NCBI GenBank assembly: GCA_009929735.1
Contig: RZZU01000007.1
Span: 1-64,000 of the forward strand
DNA from: Clostridia bacterium
Lineage (GTDB): Bacteria; Bacillota; Clostridia; Lachnospirales; Anaerotignaceae
DNA: 64,000 bases
Direction: 5' to 3'
Shown: positions 7,881 through 17,263 of the stretch, one piece after another
Numbering within the stretch: the stretch's first letter is position 1
Layout of the letters: the number at the start of each line of letters is the position of its first letter
The notes under the pieces: model-generated
Told to the model about the DNA's origin: nothing
The model's input: the letters and a program-made list of their open reading frames with translations, nothing else
Databases searched by the model: none
Program-made: the position numbers and the translations under genes

Positions 7881-8741
7881 ATGAAAAAAATTTCTCGTAT
7901 CTACATTGAAATCACGAATGTGTGTAATCTGTCGTGCAGTTTTTGCATTGGCAACGTTCGTGTACCACGGTTTATGAGTACTGACGAGTTCTCACATATA
8001 ATTCAGCAAGCAAAGCCTTATACGAACCACATTTATCTGCACGTACTGGGAGAGCCTCTGGTACATCCGCAATTGGAAGAACTTTTGGCTGTGGCACATC
8101 ACTTCGGCATGATTGTAAATATTACCACAAACGGGACGCTGCTTGCGAAAACACAGAAAGTACTGCTGAGTGCACCTGCATTGCGAAAAGTAAGCGTATC
8201 ATTGCACAGCATGGAACCTGGTAGCGCATATTGCAAGGAGGAGTATCTACGAGATGTGGCATTGTTTGTTACAGCTGCAACAGGTAAAGGGATTTTTTGT
8301 GAGCTGAGAATGTGGAATCTGGGTGCAAATGACATTGATAATGAGGCTATTTTTACACCTTTGTGCCGTCTTTTAGGATTGGACAAGGCTGCACAAGAAG
8401 TGGCACGGGGTAAAATCCGTGAAAACGGTAACACCACACTAGCACCGCGACTTTTCCTTGGAAAGGCTGCTCGTTTTACGTGGCCGAGCATGGCTGAACC
8501 TCGCACGGAGCAGCCCATATTCTGTCATGGGCTACGTAACCAGATGGCCGTACTAAGCGATGGAACTGTAGTGCCTTGCTGTCTTGATAGCCGAGGTGAT
8601 ATTGCATTGGGCAACATTTTTCAAACGCCGCTTAATCAAATTCTATCCGGCGAACGTGCACAGGCGCTTTACAAAGGTTTTTCAGCACGCCAACCAAGCG
8701 AGGAGCTTTGCCGCCGATGCGGGTATGCAAAACGCTTTTAA
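7881..8741 (+). CDS. Radical SAM/SPASM-domain protein
   Basis: The 286-residue protein starts with the radical SAM cluster motif CNLSCSFC (CX3CX2C, about residues 14-21). A Gly-Glu-Pro SAM-binding region (HVLGEPLVHP) and an ITTNGTLL strand follow. The C-terminal third has SPASM-type cysteines: FCHGLRNQ, VVPCCLDS and LCRRCGYAKRF. SPASM enzymes bind extra Fe-S clusters and often modify peptides, but many stand-alone members are uncharacterised. No precursor peptide gene is evident beside it. The interior of the barrel looks short, so a compact or diverged member is possible. Confidence 0.85.
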   Translation: MKKISRIYIEITNVCNLSCSFCIGNVRVPRFMSTDEFSHIIQQAKPYTNHIYLHVLGEPLVHPQLEELLAVAHHFGMIVNITTNGTLLAKTQKVLLSAPALRKVSVSLHSMEPGSAYCKEEYLRDVALFVTAATGKGIFCELRMWNLGANDIDNEAIFTPLCRLLGLDKAAQEVARGKIRENGNTTLAPRLFLGKAARFTWPSMAEPRTEQPIFCHGLRNQMAVLSDGTVVPCCLDSRGDIALGNIFQTPLNQILSGERAQALYKGFSARQPSEELCRRCGYAKRF

Positions 8742-8935
8742 GGAATCAAGCAAGTGAGGAAATAGGAACGTCGTATTATTTCGATTTAAATATAAGTATG
8801 TGGAAGTCGGTTTTTTTGAACTGTGCATCATGTTTATAATTAGTCTAATTTCATAGTTGTGTATTTTTCTGACACATGGAGAATGTTTTTTATTTCTTAA
8901 ATATTGATAGGTGTTAAAATCTAAATAAAACAAAA

Positions 8936-8967
8936 AACAACCCCTGAAAAGAGAGGTTGTTTTGCTG
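8936..8967 (+). terminator. Hairpin terminator downstream of the radical SAM gene
   Basis: Arms AACAACCCCT (8936-8945) and AGAGGTTGTT (8952-8961) have one mismatch, with A-rich sequence on the left and a T-rich tail on the right. It may also serve the minus-strand tmRNA side. Confidence 0.7.
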
Positions 8968-8995
8968 TTTTTGTGATATACTTCGTGACATATTT

Positions 8996-9018
8996 TGGCT
9001 TTATTAAGCCATTTTTTA
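8996..9018 (+). terminator. Short hairpin with T-run
   Basis: TGGCTT (8996-9001) and AAGCCA (9006-9011) close a TATT loop, followed by TTTTTT. Outer inverted repeats (TGACATA/TATGTCA and TGTGATA/TATCACA) extend the symmetry to about 8971-9048. This nested symmetry is larger than a normal terminator needs. Confidence 0.5.
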
Positions 9019-9130
9019 TGTCATAGAACAAATTTTTGTATCACAGGACAACTTTGTTAAAATACTCCGAAACGCTGATATTTGAGCGTTTTCCCCAGTT
9101 TCCAAGCTTTCTTAATATCCTGGAAAAAAA

Positions 9131-9483
9131 TGGAGATGAGGGGAATCGAACCCCTGTCCGAAAACCCATCCATAAGAACTTCTTCCATCACAGTCAGTCT
9201 TTTAAGATTCCCTCGAGATACCGCCGATTGACAGGCTGTATCCTTTGGTAGCTTCATAAATCTTTTTACGCCGCAAAGCTTAAGCGAAAAAGTGCCCCGC
9301 CTGTTTGACGCCGGTTACTCTGACAGCGAGTGATCAAAGGCCGACGGCTGCCGCAATTAGGCAGCGATTGCTAAATTATTATTGTCTTTTCTTTTTAAAG
9401 GTTTCCGGCTTGGTGACGCAGTTAACCGGGCTGCGGATGGCTATCCCTATTTTCAAGACTCCCGTCGAAACCATTACATCCCC
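9131..9483 (-). ncRNA. ssrA: tmRNA (transfer-messenger RNA)
   Basis: Reading the minus strand, the 5' end GGGGATG at 9483 begins the conserved GGATGTAATGGTTTCGAC block. The 3' end has a T-arm (GGGGTTCGATTCCCC) and CATCTCCA ending at 9131. The 7-bp acceptor stem pairs, and CCA is not encoded. The tag frame ends in NNNLAIAA followed by TAA (complement of 9357-9359). The total of about 353 bases is normal. It lies 24 bases downstream of smpB in the same direction. Confidence 0.96.
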
Positions 9484-9507
9484 CTAATAAAAAGGGTCAT
9501 TCTTTGA

Positions 9508-9981
9508 TTACAAGGTAAGATTGCGGATTTTAAAGTCCTTTTCAGCCTGACGCTTTTGATCATTCTTCGCAATGGTATCCCTCTTATCATAGAGTTTTTT
9601 CCCTTTTGCTAAAGCAATATCCATTTTAACCAAACTGCGATCAAAATATACCTTAAGTGGAACAATGGTATAACCGGCTACTTGACTTTCCTGAGCAATT
9701 TTGCGTATCTGGTTTTTATGAAGCAAAAGTCTTCTTACCCTAAGTGGGTCTGTATTGAAAATATTTCCATGTTCATACGGACTGATATGCATATTGTAAA
9801 TCAAAGCCTCTTCATTTTCAATTCGAATAAAGCTTTCTTTTAGGCTGCATTTGCCCGCGCGCAGACTCTTTACTTCAGTACCTACCAAAGAAATGCCGGC
9901 TTGGAATACTTCTTCAATAAAGTACTCATGATACGCTTTTTTATTTTGAGCAATTAGCTTTGTACCGTTTCCCTTTGCCAT
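9508..9981 (-). CDS. smpB: SsrA-binding protein SmpB
   Basis: The 157-residue protein is standard length for SmpB, the tmRNA partner that delivers it to stalled ribosomes. Family blocks seen are [47 protein letters not shown] and the C-terminal basic tail [17 protein letters not shown], which enters the empty mRNA channel. Its gene directly precedes ssrA on the same strand. The ribosome site is weak. Confidence 0.97.
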   Translation of the reverse strand: MAKGNGTKLIAQNKKAYHEYFIEEVFQAGISLVGTEVKSLRAGKCSLKESFIRIENEEALIYNMHISPYEHGNIFNTDPLRVRRLLLHKNQIRKIAQESQVAGYTIVPLKVYFDRSLVKMDIALAKGKKLYDKRDTIAKNDQKRQAEKDFKIRNLTL

Positions 9982-10622
9982 AAAAAAACCTACGCTTTCC
10001 TTGTATCAATGAATTGCTGAGAAATCTCATAAGAATGATACCATATATTCATTAAAAAGGCAAATGACAATCATATTACAATATTAAGAAATCATGGTAA
10101 TTATAGTGCATTTTCTTTGATAAATATGCAGTAAAAAACCTTTTCATAAAAAAAAATAAATTTTCTTTTCTTTTATCCTAAAAAGCAATATAATAAGCCA
10201 AGTATGGCAATTTTTATTTTGTGGATTTTTTGGAAGGGAGAATAGATGCAGAAGAAATTTTTTGTGATGATTGCTCTATTATGTCCCTGTATTGGGGTAC
10301 TCCGTGTCATGCAGGGGAAGGAGAATAGCCTTATAATGTAGTTGTTAGTGTAACGTTAAATATTGTGACTGTGTATAGTATGGAAGAAGAAGGCAAGGAT
10401 ACAGTTTCGGACAGAGCTTTTACCCGTTTTTGGGGGAGGCAATACCGACGGGAACTTTTCATTCATCTGATAAATATGCTTGGGGCCTTTGTTTGGCAAT
10501 ATTGGTACAACAGGGTTAATCAAGTGAAATAACTTCCTTGGCAAAGTGAATGTATTCAGTCTGAAAAATAATTGTAGCTTCAACAGAGGCTTTATCTTTT
10601 GTAAAAGGAAATGAGGGGAATC
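9982..10622. other. Intergenic region with a gene remnant
   Basis: Apart from the short frame at 10246-10341 and gene-like sequence after it, no intact gene is seen. The sequence from about 10340 to 10530 is open in alternating frames, as expected of a decayed gene. Confidence 0.4.
10246..10341 (+). pseudogene. Remnant start of a membrane-anchored protein (possibly SpoIID-like)
   Basis: An ATG with AAGGGAG upstream encodes a 31-residue peptide with a single hydrophobic segment (FFVMIALLCPCIGVLRVM), then TAG. Downstream frames give VTVYSMEEEGKD and, shifted, FLGEAIPTGTFHS. These loosely recall the ITVY...LEEYLxGVVAxEIP region of SpoIID-type proteins. The resemblance is weak; a broken membrane-anchored gene of unknown kind is the safer reading. 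Confidence 0.3.
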
Positions 10623-11636
10623 ATGATTCTGAAAAAAACAGCGGTAATCGTATGTGTTTCGGCTGCGATGCTATGCGGGGCGATTGCTCTTTCTATGAGG
10701 CTGACCGAGGCAAGGGAGATTGAAATGGAGGTTTCTAATCCCAAGCAAGAGGTTATACCTGAAGAAGAAAAGCAAACTTATGACGAGGGGGGGAATATTC
10801 CATTATATTATGATGATGAGGATATTTTGCTTTTGCCGGTGCGAAATGTAGCCAAAGGTTTGGGGGGAACTGTGATTTGGCAGAAGGAATCGAAAAACGT
10901 AGTCATTGAATTCAGAGGCAAAAAACTAATGCTTGCGGCAGGCAGCACCAGCGCAGAAATGAATGGGTATCATATTACGCTTTGCGCTGAACCGCAGACC
11001 ATTAATGGATGTATTTATGCTGAGACGTCTGTTCTTTCTGATTTTTTTTCAACGGAAGTGCAATGGGACAGCACAAAAAAACAAATTTCTTTAAAGTCGA
11101 AAGGAAATTCTATACCCATTGTTATGTCTGATTTTTTAATAGGAGAAAATGCAGAGAAGAAATACAGTCTGGAAATTCCTGTTATTATGAACTTAAATGA
11201 TGCAAGCTATGAAAAAGGGCTGAACAAAGAAATCAGTATGGAAATGCAAGCTTTCGCAGATGAATTTATGCTTGATGAAGGAGAAGGTGAATTTTGCCTC
11301 CAACTGGAAAAAGGGTTTGTAAGCGGGGATTTTCTTTCTCTTTGCTGTAAGGGGACAAAAGGGTCGCAATCCTTTTACAAAGCAATTAACATTGATTTGA
11401 GAGAACAAAAGAGCGTAAATCTTTCTGATATGTTGACACAAAATGGAATGAGGGAACTGAAAGAACGGGGAAATTTAACAGATAAGACTCCTTTCTATAT
11501 TACGCAACGTAAAGAACTGGCTATTTTTGATGTAACCAAAGAGGAACCAATGACTATTTTATTACCTTCAGATGGAGCTTTATTGGGTGGAGAATGGAAT
11601 GCAAAGTATGAAAACCTATTTTTTGGAGCAATATAA
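10623..11636 (+). CDS. Secreted protein with copper amine oxidase N-terminal-like domain
   Basis: The protein is 337 residues from the ATG at 10623, which has GAGGGG at proper spacing; the ATG at 10611 would overlap that site. An N-terminal signal or anchor (about 7-25) is followed by an acidic linker. A Cu_amine_oxidN1-like repeat comes next (LLLPVRNVAKGLGGTVIWQ, about 72-150), a cell-surface module that does not imply amine oxidation. The C-terminal half (about 165-337) resembles DUF3298/RsiV-type domains. It is probably membrane-anchored outside the cell, role unknown. It stands alone. Confidence 0.7.
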   Translation: MILKKTAVIVCVSAAMLCGAIALSMRLTEAREIEMEVSNPKQEVIPEEEKQTYDEGGNIPLYYDDEDILLLPVRNVAKGLGGTVIWQKESKNVVIEFRGKKLMLAAGSTSAEMNGYHITLCAEPQTINGCIYAETSVLSDFFSTEVQWDSTKKQISLKSKGNSIPIVMSDFLIGENAEKKYSLEIPVIMNLNDASYEKGLNKEISMEMQAFADEFMLDEGEGEFCLQLEKGFVSGDFLSLCCKGTKGSQSFYKAINIDLREQKSVNLSDMLTQNGMRELKERGNLTDKTPFYITQRKELAIFDVTKEEPMTILLPSDGALLGGEWNAKYENLFFGAI

Positions 11637-12310
11637 TTAACACTTAAAACCGTTTTCGAAGTTTCTTTACACAAATAGTTTTTTGAAAAAGAAATCGGAG
11701 GGAGTTGAAGAGCGGTGTGAATTTTAGGAATTTTACATTGATTTACATTTGTTGATTTTTGTTAGGGAATATTAAAACAAAATTCATAAAACACCCCTTA
11801 AAATAAAATGCAAACATTCTAATTAAAATTCAAAAAAATATTTTGTGAATGCAAACAGATAAAAAAATCTTTAAGAAAAAAAATAAAAAATAATCATTGA
11901 TATTACATTATCAAACTGAGGTACTCGTGACACCGCATTTGCGACAATAGTTGCTCTTGGAAGCTTCTTGTCAGACATTGAAAAGGTTGAAATTCTGCAC
12001 TTTTTTAAAATGTTGCATAAATATAGTTTTTTTTGGTAGAATGTATTAAGCAAAGACAACAAAAAACCTTTTGTTAGAAACATAACGCTGAAAATTATTT
12101 TAATAGTTGAAAAGATAAAGGTTTGATTGTATAATGAACGAGTAAAAAAACAACCGTTTTCTGGAAAGGCAAGATTGACAATTGTCTGACAAAGACTGTG
12201 ATAAATCTCTGCCATTCTTGAAAGGCGGAGGGAACTAGTTTGAGAACGGCAAACAAGTTTTCCCTGACAAAAAACAGACAATAATCTAAATTTGTAAGGA
12301 GGAAGTACGA
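11637..12310. other. Intergenic region and leader of nifJ
   Basis: No gene is recognised. The first 470 bases are very AT-rich. From the promoter at 12107-12135 to the nifJ start there is a leader of about 165 bases. It contains possible stems, for example CTCTGCC at 12213-12219 with GGCGGAG about ten bases downstream. No known riboswitch is recognised. Confidence 0.4.
12107..12135 (+). promoter_or_regulatory. nifJ promoter
   Basis: TTGAAA (12107-12112) and a perfect TATAAT (12130-12135) with 17-base spacing. A second, weaker pair (TTGCAT, 18, TAGAAT) lies about 95 bases upstream. Confidence 0.7.
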
Positions 12311-15300
12311 ATGTCTAAAGTAATGAAAACAATGGACGGTAATGAGGCTGCTGCATACGCTTCCTATGCGTTTACAGAAGTAGCAGGAATTTTCCCCATC
12401 ACTCCATCTTCCCCAATGGCTGAAAAAACGGACGATTGGGCAGCAAATGGCAAAAAGAATCTTTTTGGTCAGACTGTAAAGGTTGTAGGAATGCAGTCCG
12501 AAGCGGGCGCTTCCGGTACTGTTCATGGCTCTTTGGCCGCAGGTGCGTTGACAACAACATACACTGCATCTCAGGGTCTGCTGTTAATGATTCCCAATAT
12601 GTACAAGATTTCCGGCGAATTGCTTCCCGGTGTATTCCACGTAACAGCACGTGCATTGGCAGCACAGGCATTGTCCATTTTCGGTGATCATTCCGACGTT
12701 ATGGCTTGCCGTCAGACTGGTTTTGCAATGTTGGCATCCAACAGCGTTCAGGAAGTTATGGATTTGGGTTGCGTTGCACATTTATCCGCAATCAAAGGCA
12801 GAGTGCCTTTCCTTCACTTCTTTGATGGTTTTAGAACCAGCCACGAAATTCAGAAAATTGAATGTGTGGATTATGATGAACTGGCTAAAATCGTTGATAT
12901 GGATGCGGTAAACACATTCAAGAGAAATGCTTTGAACCCTGAACACCCCGTAATCAGAGGTACAGCACAGAACCCTGATATTTATTTCCAGGCTCGTGAA
13001 GCTGCAAATAAATACTACGATGCTCTTCCAGCAGTAGTAGAAGAATATTTGGGCGAAATCAACAGAATTACAGGCAGAGATTATAAGCTGTTCAATTATT
13101 ATGGTGCTCCCGATGCTGACAGAGTTATCATTGCTATGGGTTCTGCTTGTGAAGCAATCGAAGAAACCATTGACTACTTAACAGCAAAAGGCGAAAAAAT
13201 TGGTATGGTTAAAGTTCACCTGTTCAGACCTTTCGTTGCTGCAAAAATGTTGGAGGTTCTTCCTAAGACAGTTAAGAAAATTGCTGTTTTGGACAGAACA
13301 AAGGAACCCGGCTCTCAGGGCGAACCTTTGTACATGGATGTTTGTACAGCAATGTTTGAAGCTGATCAGGCTCCCGTTGTTGTTGGCGGACGTTATGGCT
13401 TAGGCTCCAAGGATGTTACTCCTGCACAGTTTATTGCTGTATATGCGAACCTGACACTGGATAAACCTAAGAACCACTTCACAATCGGTATCATCGATGA
13501 CGTAACCGGCCTTTCCTTAGAAGTTGGCAAGGAACTCAGCGTTACCGAAGGTGATGGCACAATCAGCTGTAAATTCTGGGGTCTGGGCGCAGACGGTACA
13601 GTAGGCGCAAACAAGAACTCCATTAAGATTATTGGTGACCATACAGATATGTACGCTCAGGCTTACTTCAGCTATGACTCCAAGAAATCCGGCGGTATTA
13701 CACAATCTCACTTACGTTTCGGCAAGAAGCCTATTCGTTCCACATATTTGGTTAAGACAGCTGATTTCATTGCTTGCCATAAGCAGGAATATGTTAATCT
13801 GTACGATATGGTTTGCGAATTGAATGAAGGCGGCACATTCCTGTTGAACACCAACTGGACACCTGCTGAATTGGGCGAAAAACTTCCTGCAAACTTGAAG
13901 AAGCAGTTGGCAGAAAAGAATGCTAAATTCTACATCATTGATGGTACAGCAATTGCAGCAGAAATCGGCTTGGGTAACAGAATCAACACTGTTCTTCAGT
14001 CTGCATTCTTCAAGCTTGCAAACATCATTCCTATTGATCAGGCTGTAGAATACATGAAAGCAGCAATTAAAAAGTCCTACGGCAAGAAGGGTGATACCAT
14101 CTTGAACATGAACTACGCAGCTGTTGATAAGGGCGTAGAAGGCATTGTGAAGGTTGAAATCCCTGCTGATTGGGCTAACTCTGTTGATACAGAAGTTAAG
14201 GCAGAAAGAAAAGCAACAGAATTCGTTAAAAATGTTGTTGAGCCTATGAACGCACAGGAAGGCGATAAACTGCCTGTTTCCGCATTCTCCGGTAGAGAAG
14301 ACGGTACTTTCCCTTGCGGTACTGCTGCTTACGAGAAACGTGGCGTTGCAGTTGACATTCCTGAGTGGATTCCTGAAAACTGTATCCAGTGTAACCAGTG
14401 TGCATTTGTATGTCCTCATGCTACAATCAGACCTGTATTGGTATCTGATGCAGAATTGGCTAAGGCTCCTGAAGGCTTTAAGGCTGTTGCAGCTAAGGGC
14501 GTAGGCTTTGGCGATTTGAAATTTAGAATTCAGGTTTCTCCTTTGGATTGTTTGGGTTGCAGCAGCTGTGCTGTAGTTTGCCCTGCTCCTAAAAAAGCTC
14601 TGGTTATGAAGCCTTTGGCTAGCCAGGAAGTTGAAGTAGCTAACTGGGATTTTGCTATAGAAGAAGTTGCTCATAAGGCTAACCCTATGAACAAAGCAAC
14701 CGTAAAAGGCAGCCAGTTTGAAGAACCTCTGCTTGAGTTCTCCGGTGCTTGTGCAGGTTGTGGTGAAACACCTTATGCAAAATTGATAACACAGTTGTTT
14801 GGTGATAGAATGTATGTTGCAAATGCAACAGGTTGCTCCTCTATCTGGGGTGGTTCCGCACCTTCTATGCCTTACACAACAAATAAAGACGGCCGTGGTC
14901 CTGCTTGGGCAAACTCTCTGTTTGAAGACAACGCAGAGTATGGTTTGGGTATGTCAACAGCTGTAAAACAGATGAGAGAAGGCATCAAGGATAGACTTGA
15001 AACTTTGAAATCTGTTGATGCTTCCTTTACAGGCGTAGTTGATGAATGGATTGCAACCATGAAAGATGGCGATAAATCCAGAGCAGCTTCCGACGCTGTG
15101 GTTGAAGCATTGAAGGCTTATAGTGGCGCAGATGCAGAAGCTAAGAATGCTATCGCTCATGTTCTTGAAAATCAGGATCAGCTGGTTAAAAAATCTCAGT
15201 GGATCTTTGGTGGCGACGGCTGGGCATATGATATCGGTTACGGCGGTTTGGATCATGTATTGGCTTCCGGCGAAGACGTAAATGTTTTTGTATTTGATAC

Positions 15301-15838
15301 AGAAGTTTACTCCAATACAGGCGGTCAGGCTTCTAAATCTACACCAGTTGGTGCTGTTGCGCAGTTTGCGGCTTCTGGTAAGAGAATTAGAAAAAAAGAC
15401 CTTGGTATGATGGCTATGAGCTATGGTTATGTATATGTTGCGCAGGTAGCTATGGGCGCTGACAAGAATCAGGTAGTAAAGGCTATGATGGAAGCTGAAA
15501 AGTATGACGGTCCTTCCTTGATTATTGCTTACGCTCCTTGTATCAACCATGGTATGAAGGGTGGTATGAGCGGTGCGCAGGACGAAATCAAGCGTGCTGT
15601 TGATGCTGGCTACTGGCATATGTACAGATTCAACCCTACTTTGAAAGAAGAAGGAAAGAATCCGTTCACATTGGATTCCAAGGATCCTACAACAAGCTTC
15701 AGAGATTTCTTGGTAAGCGAAGTTCGTTACAGCTCTTTGCAGAGAACATTCCCTGAAGTTGCAGAAGATCTCTTTGCAGAATCTGAAAGAAATGCAAAAG
15801 AAAGACTGGACAGCTACAAGAGATTGGCTAATCAGTAA
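12311..15838 (+). CDS. nifJ: Pyruvate:ferredoxin (flavodoxin) oxidoreductase
   Basis: This 1175-residue single-chain enzyme oxidises pyruvate with CoA to acetyl-CoA and CO2 and reduces ferredoxin; it is cytoplasmic and central to anaerobic energy metabolism. The N-terminal domain carries the pyruvate-contact region EVAGIFPITPSSPMAE. Two 4Fe-4S motifs are CIQCNQCAFVCP (about 691) and CLGCSSCAVVCP (about 747). The C-terminal TPP domain has CAGCGETPY (about 814, ligands of the proximal cluster) and GGDGWAYDIGYGG (about 966). Codon use is strongly biased, as in highly expressed genes. It has its own promoter and terminator. Confidence 0.98.
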   Translation: MSKVMKTMDGNEAAAYASYAFTEVAGIFPITPSSPMAEKTDDWAANGKKNLFGQTVKVVGMQSEAGASGTVHGSLAAGALTTTYTASQGLLLMIPNMYKISGELLPGVFHVTARALAAQALSIFGDHSDVMACRQTGFAMLASNSVQEVMDLGCVAHLSAIKGRVPFLHFFDGFRTSHEIQKIECVDYDELAKIVDMDAVNTFKRNALNPEHPVIRGTAQNPDIYFQAREAANKYYDALPAVVEEYLGEINRITGRDYKLFNYYGAPDADRVIIAMGSACEAIEETIDYLTAKGEKIGMVKVHLFRPFVAAKMLEVLPKTVKKIAVLDRTKEPGSQGEPLYMDVCTAMFEADQAPVVVGGRYGLGSKDVTPAQFIAVYANLTLDKPKNHFTIGIIDDVTGLSLEVGKELSVTEGDGTISCKFWGLGADGTVGANKNSIKIIGDHTDMYAQAYFSYDSKKSGGITQSHLRFGKKPIRSTYLVKTADFIACHKQEYVNLYDMVCELNEGGTFLLNTNWTPAELGEKLPANLKKQLAEKNAKFYIIDGTAIAAEIGLGNRINTVLQSAFFKLANIIPIDQAVEYMKAAIKKSYGKKGDTILNMNYAAVDKGVEGIVKVEIPADWANSVDTEVKAERKATEFVKNVVEPMNAQEGDKLPVSAFSGREDGTFPCGTAAYEKRGVAVDIPEWIPENCIQCNQCAFVCPHATIRPVLVSDAELAKAPEGFKAVAAKGVGFGDLKFRIQVSPLDCLGCSSCAVVCPAPKKALVMKPLASQEVEVANWDFAIEEVAHKANPMNKATVKGSQFEEPLLEFSGACAGCGETPYAKLITQLFGDRMYVANATGCSSIWGGSAPSMPYTTNKDGRGPAWANSLFEDNAEYGLGMSTAVKQMREGIKDRLETLKSVDASFTGVVDEWIATMKDGDKSRAASDAVVEALKAYSGADAEAKNAIAHVLENQDQLVKKSQWIFGGDGWAYDIGYGGLDHVLASGEDVNVFVFDTEVYSNTGGQASKSTPVGAVAQFAASGKRIRKKDLGMMAMSYGYVYVAQVAMGADKNQVVKAMMEAEKYDGPSLIIAYAPCINHGMKGGMSGAQDEIKRAVDAGYWHMYRFNPTLKEEGKNPFTLDSKDPTTSFRDFLVSEVRYSSLQRTFPEVAEDLFAESERNAKERLDSYKRLANQ

Positions 15839-15860
15839 TTTCTAAATAAGACTTAATTTT

Positions 15861-15892
15861 AGGCGGGAAGCGTTGCTTCTCGCCTTTTTTAA
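15861..15892 (+). terminator. nifJ terminator
   Basis: Arms AGGCGGGAAGC and GCTTCTCGCCT flank a short loop and are followed by TTTTTT. Confidence 0.92.
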
Positions 15893-16071
15893 AAGAAAAA
15901 TGAAGAAGTAGGTTTTGTTAAATAGGAAGTGCTTAATGTGGGAAAATGTTGCGGAATTTGCGCTGAATTGGAAAAATTTTTAAATTAAAAGAATATTAAG
16001 AAATATTAACAGACTTCTTAGAATTTGACTCTTATAATAGAAACATATGAAAAATCCAAGGAGGCAATTAT

Positions 16072-17253
16072 ATGGCGTTATCGAAGAAAAAGAAAATTTT
16101 ATTAGCCGTTGCAGGTTTAATTGTTGTGGCTGTTGGTGCGAAGGTTGTTTTAGGAGGAGATAAGACACCTGAGGGAACAATGGTAAGTACTTCTTTTGTA
16201 GAAAAACAAAATGTGGAAGAGGTATTAAAATTAAAAGCAGTTTTAGAAGGAACGGAAAGCACGGAGGTTGTATCAAAGCTGCATTATGAAGTAAAGCAGC
16301 TATTGGTCAAAGAGGGGGATAAGGTGAAAAAGGGACAGCTATTGGCTGTTTTGGACAGTTCTGACCTTACGGAGCAGTTGAGTTTGAGCAAAGGTGAGCA
16401 AACCTTATTGCAAATGCAGCACAATGAGCTGCTGGAGGATAGACAGACAGAATATGATGAAGCGAAAAAGGATTATGATGATTTAAAAGAAATGTTAGAG
16501 ATTGGTGCGGCCAGTCAAAGTGAAGTGGATGATGCAAAAAGAAAGCTGGACAATATTCCGTCAAAGAATGGAGTTGCAATTTTGTCGGATTCGGAAAGAC
16601 AGACCATGGACAATACGAACCATAAGGTGAGCATTGAAGCAAAAACCTTGGAGGATTGCAAAATTTGCAGTATGATTGATGGCACCGTTACCCGTGTCAA
16701 TACAAAAGTTGGCCGTTTTGCCGATGATACGGAAGATGATAAGCCGATGTTTGTCATTGAAAATATTGATAAGCTTCAAATGAAGGTTTTGGTAAACGAA
16801 ACAGATATTGCAAAGATTAAAATAGGCCAAAAGGCAGATATTACTGCGGATATTTTAAATGAAGAAAGTGTTGAGGGTGTGGTAACACGCATTTCTCCAA
16901 CCGGTGAAAGTAAGAGTGATAGCTCAACAGAAAGGGTTATTCCTGTTTACATAGAAATAGTTGGCACACATGAAAAGCTGATTGCAGGCATTACCGCAAA
17001 AGCCACCATTCATATTGCACAGGCGGAGCAGGTATTAACAGTTCCTTATGAGGCGGTCAGTGAATTGGAGGATGGATCAACCGTAGTTTATGTTGTGAAG
17101 GAAGATAATACCATTCGTATTGTACCTGTAACAATTGGTTTGGAAACAGATCTGTTGATTGAAGTACAAGAGGGTGAATTGACCGAGGGGCAGCAGATTG
17201 TGCTCAATCCCAACCTTGCTTTGACGGAAGGCATGACCGTCATTCCTCAGTAG
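16072..17253 (+). CDS. HlyD/MacA-like membrane fusion (adaptor) subunit
   Basis: The 393-residue protein has one N-terminal membrane anchor (about 9-30), then a barrel-sandwich lipoyl-like domain split around a coiled coil. The first half contains LVKEGDKVKKGQLLAVLDSSD, the helical hairpin spans about 105-175, and the second half contains KICSMIDGTVTRVNTKVG. Beta-barrel and membrane-proximal domains follow. In Gram-positive cells such subunits assist MacB-like exporters in secreting peptides or antibiotics. It is first in a three-gene operon, with AAGGAGG before the ATG and 10 bases before the ATPase gene. Confidence 0.9.
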   Translation: MALSKKKKILLAVAGLIVVAVGAKVVLGGDKTPEGTMVSTSFVEKQNVEEVLKLKAVLEGTESTEVVSKLHYEVKQLLVKEGDKVKKGQLLAVLDSSDLTEQLSLSKGEQTLLQMQHNELLEDRQTEYDEAKKDYDDLKEMLEIGAASQSEVDDAKRKLDNIPSKNGVAILSDSERQTMDNTNHKVSIEAKTLEDCKICSMIDGTVTRVNTKVGRFADDTEDDKPMFVIENIDKLQMKVLVNETDIAKIKIGQKADITADILNEESVEGVVTRISPTGESKSDSSTERVIPVYIEIVGTHEKLIAGITAKATIHIAQAEQVLTVPYEAVSELEDGSTVVYVVKEDNTIRIVPVTIGLETDLLIEVQEGELTEGQQIVLNPNLALTEGMTVIPQ

Positions 17254-17263
17254 GAGGTGCGTA

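Noticed and set aside
9305-9487. Open frame across the tmRNA region
   Set aside because: It lies on the strand opposite ssrA and is explained entirely by the RNA gene.
10611-10622. Twelve bases ATGAGGGGAATC shared with the tmRNA 3' region (9136-9147), considered as an att repeat
   Set aside because: The match covers a ribosome binding site, is short, and lies on the wrong side of ssrA for an island boundary; likely chance.
11871-12281. Minus-strand open frame upstream of nifJ
   Set aside because: No ribosome site, no family likeness, and it overlaps the nifJ promoter and leader.
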